NCBI GenBank assembly: GCA_012932295.1
Contig: JAAONU010000014.1
Span: 3,785,063-3,849,062, forward strand
Length of the DNA: 64,000 nt
Direction: 5' to 3'
Source of the DNA: Cyclina sinensis
Lineage: Eukaryota > Mollusca > Bivalvia > Venerida > Veneridae
Below the pieces are notes generated by a model. That model did no database searches. It saw only the letters and a program-made list of their open reading frames with translations, and was not told where the DNA came from. Positions 24,601 to 36,600 of this stretch are shown here, one piece after another; position 1 is the stretch's first letter; every line of letters starts with the position of its first letter. The position numbers were made by a program, and so were the translations under genes.

Positions 24601-27600
24601 TTGGTCTACTTGATCATCAGAGTAACTCCCCTTCCTAAAGTAACTGTGCTGTAAGGGAAGTAACAACTGCTTGGAGTTGGTTCACAGGAACAAAGTTTTC
24701 TTAAAGGTTAATCAAACACTCTTATTAAAAGGTTATATGAAATCGGAATTGCTGATCTGGAAAAAAATAATTGTATGCTGTTTACTGCAAACAAAACTGC
24801 TTTAAAAGAAGCATATTTTTTTTAAACATAGTCATACACTAAATATTTCAGCAGAGTAATCTAGAAAAAAAAGTTCTTAAATAAATTATAGTTCATGAAA
24901 TATCCATGATATAATAAGCATCAAGGATAAATCAAGAACAATGGTAGATTCTTGATATGATATCAGTTCATGATCCTACCTCATGGACAGTTGAAGAACT
25001 GAATGGATTCTTGAACAGTTCACAAACATTTTAAGAGCAGTTAAAGAACTTGAATGGATTTTTCATTAATAGTTCTTGAATTGTTTATGAACAGCATTGC
25101 AAGAACAGTTCATATTAAAAGTTCAAGAACTCCAGTCAAGAACTGTTTAAGGACAGTTCATGAATAATTCATAATTGGTTTGAAATGTGCATGCCTTCAT
25201 AAACTGTTTTTCACAGAGGCAGGTAAGAAACAAAGAAAATGTAATTATGTGACATAAGTAAATTATATCATGAAAAGATCTTTTTAGCTCCACTTTTCGA
25301 AGAGGTACCTTTCCCCCCCATCCCCACCCACTCCCACATTTTTTTTTTAAATCTTTTTTCTCCTATACTGGAAAAGAACTTCTTAAGCTTAGAGATAAAT
25401 TTTTAACTTACATGGGAAGGGTCAGTACTCACCCCACCCCTCTTTCACCCATTTTTTCCATTATTATGCATATAAGTTTTTGAATTGTCTGTCCGTCTGT
25501 CTGTCAGTTCGTCTGAAAACTTTAACATAGGCAATAACTTTCTTATTAGTAAGTGGATTTACTTCATACTTGGACAAGACCTTTCCACTGACCTATACTT
25601 ATTTGACCTTGACCCCTGATTGACCTTTACCTTGAAGATCCAATAGTCCAAAAAGTTTATCATTGGCAATAACTTCTTTATTAGTAAGTGGATTAACTTC
25701 ATACCTGGACACAACACCCCTTTGGACAATGCCTTCCTACTGACCTACATTTGTTTGATCTTGACTCCTGAATGACCTTTACCTTAAAGATCCAATTGTC
25801 CAAAAACTTTAACATTGGCCATAACTTCCTTATTAGTAAGTGGAATTACTTCATACTTGGACACAACCCCCTTTGGATAAGACCTTCCCTCTGACCTATA
25901 TTTATTTGACTTGGCCCCTGAATTGACTGGTTCTCAGCTCAAAGGTCAAAGCACCACTTTTGAGGGGGGGCATTGTCATCTTACAGTGACAGTTCTTGTT
26001 TTTTTTTTTTTAAATACATAGGTACTTGACTCCCCATGCATGCATCGGGACACCCCTCTTACTTCCTCACCATATTAGCCGGCCACTTGGGCCTCTTGTT
26101 TTACTTGGCTTATAATTAATTATCCAGCACTGAGAAAAGTGGAGTGTGCTGTCTGCGGACAGGTCTTGTTTTAAACTTGTGACATTGACATTAAGGCAGT
26201 AAGATTTTGGCAGTAAGATTACAGAAATCATATGAGGGAAAATATGGCATTAGTTAAAAGTAAGGTTTAAAACTGATGGATTTTTATAATGCAAACAACT
26301 GAAGTTGATACAAACTGAAAAGTAAACAAACTGTCCATTGTAAGAAGTAGACAAGGAAGTAATTATGGCCTTGAAACACACAAAGCTGTTTATTTGTTGA
26401 CAGTGTTGAAATGGCAAAAAGCAGGGTTTGATACAAAATCAAATATAAAATTAATGTAAGTAGTGTCCTTGGTACTCAGGTGTGTCCTGAGGTTATTACT
26501 TCATAAGAAAAGAGTAGTATGCTATTTTGCACATCAGCAGAATCATTCCATCTAAACAGCTGATATTATTTATATAAAAATTCAAAAGCATTTAGAACAC
26601 TAGGCTTGTACTACAAGGGTTTTACTCATACAGACATATAGGTATGTATTTTATGAGCCTTTACCTGATTATAAAGTGTTTTTTTTGTTTCTGTGAGAAA
26701 GTCAGTCTGAAAAATTACAGTACTGTTACAGTATCTTGTCAGAACAGCAGACAGTCAGTGCAGCCTGTCCATGCTTTTCACTTGTCAGAACACCTGACAG
26801 TCAGTTCAGCCTGTCCATGCTCTTCACTTGTCAGAACACCTGACAGTCAGTTCAGCCTGTCCATGCTCGATCTTCACTTGTCAGAACACTGACAGTCAGT
26901 TCAACCTGTCCATGCTTTTCACTTGTCAGAACACCTGACAGTCAGTTCAGCCTGTCCATGCTCTTCACTTGTCAGAACACCTGACAGTCAGTTCAGCCTG
27001 TCCATGCTCTTCACTTGCCAGAACACCTGACAGTCAGTTCAGCCTGCCCATGCTCTTCACTTGTCAGAACACCAGACAGTCAGAGCAGCCTGTCCATGCA
27101 CTTCACTTGTCAGAACACCAGACAGTCAGAGCAGCCTGTCCATGATTTTCACTTGTCAGAAAACCAGACAGACAGTGCAGCCTGTCCATGCTTTTCAGTT
27201 GTCAGAACACCAGACAGTCAGTGCAGCCTGTCCATGCTTTTCACTTGCCAGAACACCAGACAGTCAGTGCAGCCTGTCCATGCTCTTCACTTGTCAGAAC
27301 ACCAGACAGTCAGTGCAGCCTGTCCATGCTTTTCTCTTGTCAGAACACCAGACAGTCAGTGCAGCTAGTCCATGCATGTCATTTGTAAGAACACCAGACA
27401 GTCAGTTCAGCCTGTCCATGCTTTTCACTTGACAGAACACTGGACTGTCAGTGCAGCCTGTCCATGCTTTTCATTTGTCAGAATACTAGACAGTCAGTGC
27501 AGCCTGTCCGTGCTTTTCATTTGTCAGAATACTAGACAGTCAGTGCAGCCTGTCCATGCTTTCCACTTGTCAGAACACTGTCCAGACAGTCAGTGCAGCC

Positions 27601-30600
27601 TGGTTATGCTCTTCACTTGTAAGAACACGAGGCAGTCAGACTGTGCAGCCTGTCCATGCTTTTCATTTGCCTTGCTTTGCTTTGCTTTCAGTATTTTTTT
27701 TCAGTATTATACATTCACTGTCCAAGTCAATGGAAAGTTCATGTTGAAAATTTAGGAGGCTTTTACCTGGCTGGGAAAGGATTAAATGAAAATGCCAATG
27801 TTTTTCAGATGAGGGTGACTCCAGTAGCAATGGCAGCATAGAAGATATTCTGGATGATAACACCAGGATAGATGATGGTTCTGTTAACATGATGTCAGTT
27901 GATATTCTTCCAACAACATCTCTCTCAGTGAGTATATTATATGCAGTTCTGTACAGTTATTCTGTGGAATATGATTGGATACTCACCAAATGATAGTAAG
28001 GTTGACCATGGCAATATGTTTCTGACACATATATTTTTTTGAATGTGATGACATTGTGATATCCAGCAAATGAAAGTGATGCTGACTTCAGCTGTCAAGT
28101 GAAAATTATGACCATATGTCTGTGAATTTCATTAGATATTCACCATATGGAGGTAATGTTGACTGAGGGGATTCCTGAGGTCAGTATTACTTTCATTTTA
28201 AACAGCGCTGATAAATCATATTGTTTGGCAGATGTTGGTCTGTTGGTAGACAAGCAAAGAAGCTTGACATTTTGTATTTAGGTTGGGTATCTGTCTAATA
28301 AGTAGTTAAACCTTATTGTTTTTGGCCCCTTTAGATCAAAGATCAAAATCAAAGGTGCCTGCACTTCAAAAACCATTAACCTAGCAATATCTGAAGAACA
28401 TCTGCACCCAGGACCTTAAAACTTTACAGGATGGCTTGGCATGATGAGTAAATGAACTTTATATCTATTTTTATCCATAGGGTCAATAGTCAAGCTCACA
28501 GGGGTCCACATTTTGAAAACTGTTTCTGATCAATAACTAAAGAACAACAGTTGCTGTTTTTTTACAATACCAAAGTCCTTCTTACTGAACAGTGTGATTA
28601 TATGACGAGTAGTTGACCCTATTGTTTTTTTTTATCCCACACGGTCAAGTAGTTACTAGTATCAACCTCAAAAACAGTTCCCCATCAATATCTTAAGAAC
28701 AACTGTGCCCAGTATCTTAGATTTTATAGGATAGTTTGGCAGGATGAGTAGATGAACCCTTTTGTTTTCTAGGCCGACAGGGTCAAAAGGCAAGTTCATA
28801 AGGGGGTCTATGCTAAGAAAGTGGATTCAGATTAATATATTTCTAAAACAACTGCTTCCTGGACCTTCAGGATGGTTGGGCATATGTAAATCAATTCTGT
28901 TGATTGGTGCTAACTGTATCACAAGTCTAGTTCACAGGGGGCCTTTACTTTATGAACGATTTTCAATCAGTTAAGGAATTTTAAACGTAGGTCCAGCTGT
29001 TTTAGGCTCACTGTGCTAATTCAGCGTTCTTGATTGATTTTGAGGATTTCTGATAGTATACACATAAATGGGGCATCAGTGTCATTCTGACAGCTCTTGC
29101 AAAATTACATTTGAAACATTTCACTTATTTTTCCAGGCAAGAAAAAAAGAAAAAAGTGGATATCTATATAAACAAGGAGGGTAAGTTAATAACATTGTAG
29201 GTATCAAACAATTGCTACTCATATGTCAATGTAGGAGACTTTCTTCAACATGGAGAAATGCTCTGTAAATTCTTTTATAGTAGAGAATTACTTCTGTCAT
29301 ATTCTATGTTCTTGCAGGACATATATCGTAGTTGATTCTGGAGATACCCAAGCTGAACTTTTAGTTAATGCCGTCAATTTTATAAGGCCACAACCTGCTA
29401 TGTCTGAACTGTTTGAAAAATATAATTATAGCAATCCAGATTGGCAGTCCAGTTTGGCTCTTTAACCTTGCAGGGTGTAACTGTAGATGGTTTAAGGCTT
29501 GTCAAGTTGATAATAAAATGTTTGATATAATATTTTACCCTTAAATTTACATAGGATGGAAAAACATTGTACAGGACTGTTTTGCTACAACAGTTTGACA
29601 GGATTACTTTGATTTGATATGTTTTCTAGGGTGAAGCAAAACAGAGGTTGGAGAAAGAGATGGGTGATATTTGATGGTAATACACTTAGATACTACTCCA
29701 ATTCTAAGGTTTGTATTGTCTCTATTCTGTTAGTGTAGAGCATTCCATTCCTTGGTTAAGTTAGGATGTTAGATTATGTGTACCTCTAACAGATACATAA
29801 CTCATGACAATATTTTTTCTCATGATTTGAAATGTATGACAATACAGTATTATTAAATATGTTAACAATAATAGATATTTCAAATACCGTTTACCAGAAG
29901 AGCTTCAATCATATTGATATGAACTTAGATAATAAGCTTTAAAATTGAAAAGAATTGTTTGAAGAAATTAAAAATTTTTTAGCTTCAAGTTTACTGCTGT
30001 TTACTGATGCTGCATGTGAAATCCATATTTTTATTTTGATCATATTAATTTCCCTCTGTATACATTAATATTAGGATAAACACCATATTTGCCACATAAG
30101 AAGATGTTTGTGGTGAATTGCAAATTGAATGAATCTCCTAATGTACTGATATTAATTGTACCATGAAAGTGTGTTACACTCATACACCATATGCTAAAGG
30201 TTTAAATGGTAAAAAAGGAAATTTTTAAAATTAGAAAAATGAAGCTTTATTCCAGGCCAATTTATTTTGCACTATTTTTTTAAACAGTGCTGAGAAACAT
30301 GGATGAGAGAGCTATAGATACTTTCCAGGAAACTATGTTTCTAGGCTAATAAAACTAGTAATTATGGTTTCAGAAATGATAGCACAGTTAAAATCGTGCA
30401 TTCTTTCTGTTTTGTTTTGGAGTTAGTACAAGCGAAACAATGTTACTGTTTAACCTATGTTTTAACCTCAAGTAAATTGAAACCCACATAGCTCTGATTA
30501 TGAATCAGGGAGTTTATTATTTCTTCCACTACTGTCGTCATGGATATGTTAAATAAATTTTACAGGACCAAGTTTCCAAAAGAATCGTACCTGTGTCGTG

Positions 30601-33600
30601 CATGACCAATGTTGAGATGGACGTCAAGGTAATTTTTTTTTTAAACTGGAGAAAGATAATGTCTAAATGGATTTTGTTGTAAACATGGACTATAAATAGA
30701 ATAACCAGTGCTTATTCTGAATGCTGACATTTCAAGGACATCTATAACGGGGGGATAGGGAGATTAATTTTCAGTCTGATTGTTACAGATGCTATAGAAT
30801 TCCATGATTATCTACGAGTTTAGTATTTGATTTGTTTTTCAAATTCTGTCTCATTGCAAACTGTCATCCTGCAGTTGTTTGGAATTCCCTTTTTGTGGTT
30901 CTGTGTTCTAGATTGTTATAAAAAGATATAAAATATTAGTGGTTTTTGATATTATATTTTGTTAGCTTTATTTCTATTATCTGAAGTCTGGCAATACTGA
31001 AAGAAACTAATTATTGGTGTGTAAATCCAACTGAGTAATTTTGGCTGTCTATGATTTTTTATTTGTTATTATTTTGTTATGCTAAAATAATCCAATGAGA
31101 TTGTCTATCTAAAGCTCTATTCTCACTGTCTAAGGTTTAATGTTTACTTTAATTTGTGTGTTATACTCTTTTGCAACTGTAAAGAATGTCTTTTAAAAGG
31201 ATGACATGTCCTTATAATATTATTTGATATTTGCAACAATGAATTTTAGTAATTTGGTTTTGCTATGTTTACCTCATTAGCTAAAAGATATGTTAGCAGC
31301 TGTCGATAGATTATCCCCAATAGTAAGTAATCTGGAATGACCTCTGTTCAAATTTCTCTGAAAACATACCATTTAGATTTAGTTTTCTGTGACCCAGTTA
31401 AATGTACACATTCTTTGATCATGTACCCCTAGTGAACATTTCAAAATGAGGTTTTATGCTAAACAACTACTAAAGTATTAATCTTTATATACTCATTCTT
31501 TGATGATTTTCCAGATCTAGCTGTTAACTCCAAATAAACATAAACAAACTATGATAGCTCTCCGTAGCTTCTTTGTAACTTGACACATTTCACGAATATC
31601 CAAATACATTGAGTACTCAGCTTCATACAGTATAATTATTTTATACACTTATTTGTATTGATAAATATAAAGATTATTGATTCTTTTCTGTCTGTTATTG
31701 TTTTAATATCTCTCTGGTATACTTTTCAAAGTATTAAGGCTTGAGACACCATTTTTCATTTCTGAACTTACAGATTATACTGTTGTCTTTCTATTTGAGC
31801 TTATTTATCATCGGTACCGGTTGCCCATATGACCGATGCCCCCTGAAGAGATTAGTTATTTTATGTTGTGGGGATAGTGCAAGATACAGAAAGCATCCCA
31901 TTCCAGAGATACCCATGGTTCTTTTGCATGCTCAGTGTATAGCACTGATACATGGGACCTCAGATTAACGTCTCATCCGAAAGACTATTAGTAATGTTAG
32001 TGGAGGAGCGGGGGATCTAACTCGGGACCTGTGGTTTACCAGTCCAGCGCTTTACCACTGGACCACATCCGCTCCTATAATGATGTAGGATTACACTGTT
32101 ATACTTGTATATGGAAATATACGTAACATGTAATACAACTTCATAAATACAGCTAAGAACAAAGGGTATTTATTTAAATGAAGACTTACATTTTTCTTTT
32201 CAATATGTTTCTACTCATATTCTGTTTTATTGTCTAATGTATCCATTTCTATATTGTTATGTTTAATTTATGTCAGGATCGTCCATTGTCACGAATGATG
32301 ATAAGTTCCTCCGATTTTTTTGTAAGTTTCAATTGTTGTTGTAGTTTTAATAGTCATCCTATTGTTAGACATCCTAATTAATGCTTTGTTTCAGTTATTC
32401 TATATCAGTTTGCTAACTCTGTGGTATAAGTGGGCTATTCTTTTATATGTGTATCTTCAATGTATCTGTGATAGTACATACAGTATCAATCAACATGAAT
32501 ATGCATTTGTTGTTCGTATAATATTTATCATATATTCTTGGCCACATTAAGCAGTGGGTAAGTTACAGCTTGACTATAAATTTTGGAGTTTTCAGTGTAT
32601 ATCTCTGATATGTGTTTATGATACACAGACTGCATCTTTTCATGGCTAACAACAACAACAGAAACTATTTAGATTGCATGTGATATTGATAGTCTAAATT
32701 TCTTTGTTATAGATAGCACCTTATTTGGTAAATGTGTTTTAAACTACAAAAAAATCATGAAAGGAAAATTAAATAAAACAAAAAAGAAGAGAAGTATTGT
32801 ACATTTGAGGAATAGGACTTGTGAAATGTGATTTTCAGTCCATGACTTTTACATCTAAAGTTTTCCCTAATTTCATAGTCAACTAACCAAACATCTCCCA
32901 AGATATTGAAATTTTGTTTACCTAATGTTTTAAATCTGTTAGACTCTAATCGCATCATATTTATCTTTTCCCCTCATTGCTGACCTCTTTTTGTCAACAG
33001 ATATTTATTTTTCTTTTAATTATGGGCCTTTCAGTAGTGTTTTGGCTTCTCTGATGTCTTGTTTGCTAAAATTTAGGCTAGGCAGGCTACTCAGGGCCCA
33101 TTCAAAATCTTTAAGGATGTTGTCATAAAATACCACGCTGACAATTTGAAGTAAATGATGATGGGGATGATGAATGCAGTTACAAACATCAAGTTCTTAC
33201 AAATATTTAATTTGGTCCTTCAGGAGAAAAAGACAAATGCAGTATACAAAGCAGATGGTTTTATGAATCATTTTACTGTAAGTTCCTTCAAAATTTGGTC
33301 AAATAAAATAAACTGATCTTTTGATATGCATTGTACTTCATTCAGCAAAACTCTATATCTCATTATTTCATTTACTCTTTTAATGATGCTTTACTTCAGT
33401 AAAATAAAACTCGTATGTGTATCAATGTTCACTTCATTTTTTTATTATTTTTTAAAATAGTGGCCATTAGTTTATAAATTTGTAAGTGTTCATGTAGAAG
33501 CTACTTCCTTTCATTCATTAATAGATGTTTTTTGTGGTGTGAGACCTATAGTGCTGTAGTTCTTAAGAAATGATATCTGTATGACTAGTAAAACACATAG

Positions 33601-36600
33601 TTTTACTCTTACAAAGGTCAAGTTGAGTTTTAGGAGTGAACAGCTCTTGTATAGATCCATAACAGTATTCTACTGTGTTGTTGGAGAGCTGACTTCTCTA
33701 ATTCAAGAGCCAATTTCATTGTGTGCTATGAAAATCATTTTAGTTTAGTTTAAACTTACTCATTTTACATTGTTTGGGAAACAAGTTACTGTAACTTATA
33801 ATTAATCTCTCTTGATGGCTGCTTCCTGGGTTCAAACCAGTACTAGTTCTGAAAGTGTGGAATGTCACTGTAGACTCTCAACCCTGGTGGGATTCGAACC
33901 AGCAACCTCTGGATTGAGAGTCTGGCACTCTAATGCCTAGACCTTTGCTTCTCCAAATTTATTTTAGTACTGCATCTATATAAAGTACCTTTTTCTTGTG
34001 TTTGGTGATACTCACCTGTAGCTGGTAGAAATGTTCATTATTGATTCTTCTCTCCAGTACAGTTGCTTAGACTCTTACTTTGACACATTGTTGTGGCAAA
34101 GGCTGACTCTAAAACTTGTTCTGAATTATGGTGATGTTAAAGAATTTGAATCTGAGAACTATAATATTATTGAAATATGACATGGATTTTGCACTTACTT
34201 TGAAAAATGCTTCATTGTTAAGTTACTATGAGTGCATGTTAAGCCTGACTACTATACACCTGTACCAAGCTAAGTATAGCTACTATACTGTCCAGATTGA
34301 AATACTTTTTTGCTACAGTGTTCATCTGATTTTTGCTTTGCAAGGCTTTTATTCACAGAAAGCAGGGGCTTTCCAGATAGAGTAGTTTACAGATAATGTT
34401 GTGTTATTTTAGTTGAAAGTTATAAGTGCAAATAAGGTTTATAATGAAACAGCAAAGCAATATGCTTTGGTTGCATAGTTCATACATGTATATATTGTAG
34501 AAAAAAACTATATTTAAGCATTGTAAAGTTTTTGAATGGTTGTTATTTTTCACTTTCCCTTGACAGTGATTTATTTTGGATTTAGTTTGTTACCTCAGTG
34601 AGTGAAAATAGTCTATTTTAATTGCTATGTGAAAAACAATTTCCTGAATTTTTAATCCATAAAGAAATAGGAAGTTTTGAAATAAAGGATAAAATTTTAG
34701 ATTTATATAAATTGATGGTGAGGTTTTATTTGATATATTGACTTTCCTATTGTCAGCAGACCTTTTGATATCATTGTCAGCAGACCTTTTGATATCATTG
34801 TCAGCAGACCTTTAGATATCATTGTCAGCAGATGTAGTGAACTAAGGACAAGCACTGGCATGCAGCAGATATTAAATATTTAAATAGAAGTCCCAGGATC
34901 ACAACAATTATTACAAGTGGTTCTAATTTTACCAAAACAATGTCTTATTGGTTGAAAAATTGTTATTTGTACCAGAATTTTTTTATTGCAAACAATTTAA
35001 GAAAGGCTTTTTCATGAAAGAAAGGCATATGTCAACATTATTTAACAGTGAATAGAACATGGTTCGATCATTATACTATCAGCACATTTATTTTTCTATA
35101 TCATTAAAATCAATATAATTCTGGGACTTAAACTCTCATAATAAATTGACACACAAAACTTTTTTCAATGCTCATTTTACAGTAGTATTTCTGCTTCTTT
35201 TCTCATGCTTATGAAATATTCTTTCTATTTTTATTTCAGCCAAATAACTCAAAGCAGTTCAAGTTTAAGTTACACTGTACCAACAGAGTATTCTTGTTTG
35301 CAACAGATAATCTAGGTAAAATAATCTCTTTCTGTCATTTGAAAACTATAATTATATTTTAAAAATTAGTACCTTTTCCAAACTTTTTTATTAACCACTT
35401 GGTCACTAGTTTGTACTGTGTATTGATATAGTCAAAGCATTTTTGAAAGATAAAAGTGATAGTCAGACAGTGGTAACTTCACTAATGATGCATTAGTAGA
35501 TACAGTACTTGTGCAAAATATCATGGAAGTGTTTACTATTTTATTATGTATTGTTTAACTCTTTCTGTATCTCTTTCTGTTGCAGATGACTGTAAGATAT
35601 GGTCCAACACCTTAATGGTAGCCATTATAAATTATAAAGTAAGTTAATAGTTTATATCACTTTTTTTATTTTTAAGCAGTTGCATCAGTACAGTCACAAT
35701 GGTTATAAAAAATTTAATTGTCATTTTGATTTTCTTAATTTTGGCAGATTATTTTCATTCTTAAGCAAGCTGAATAACAGGAACTGGAGGCAATTAACTG
35801 CCTTTTGTGACTTGTGCAGACCAAGAGCAGACTGCACATCCATGCAGTCTGATCATGGTCTGCACTATTCGCCATTCAGTCAATAAATTTTCAGTAAGTA
35901 CCACTATAAACATTTAATGGATCTGTCCAAATTGAAAGGTGGACGAGTCTGTTTGATATATTTAGCATGGTTAAGGATTAAATGAGATATTGCTAACATT
36001 TAATTGTAAGGAAATAACAGCAAACAACAATAACTGTACAATAAAACGATGTATTAAAAACAATAAATTAAGAATTGTGATATAATATCTTAATTTTTTA
36101 AAGTTTCTAAATAAAAGTAATACAAAATAGTATAAAGAACTCTTAAAATTCACATTCCACAATATCGACAAATTTGAAGAACTTACATCTATGAAGATAA
36201 AACATAGACTCAGATTTTTTTTGAGTAGTTTTCGTAACAATAGTTTGATCCACTGAATAATTATCACAAATTTCAGCCAGAAATAAAATATATATTATTT
36301 CAAGCAAAGGAATCCCAAATAGCAAACCTTTCTCACTTTATATACATTTACTTCTTAAATCTTCAGGAACTATTCAGAAACGGAACATTTAAGAAACTTA
36401 AGAAACTATTTTTATCTTTGTAATAAACAAGTTGTTTACAACCTTCCTCATCAATATTTAAGCAAGTAAAGCACTATCTTCTTGAACAATATAAAACTAG
36501 CTCAGACTACTGGCAATAAAGAATATATTTGTACATTAAAGTATAGTATATATGGTAAACCAGCAATTAAATAATACTAACAAAAGTAATATGCATCAGA

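Noticed and set aside
26644..27755. Several 60-127 codon open frames
   Set aside because: They are the 46-bp minisatellite read in different frames; no start context, no non-repeat composition.
29250..29317. Upstream ATG of the 29250-29465 frame as a gene start
   Set aside because: The part before 29318 reads through a pyrimidine tract and acceptor; the frame makes better sense as an exon starting at 29318.
33870..33960. Functional tRNA gene on the minus strand
   Set aside because: Only the B-box side is convincing; probably a SINE head.
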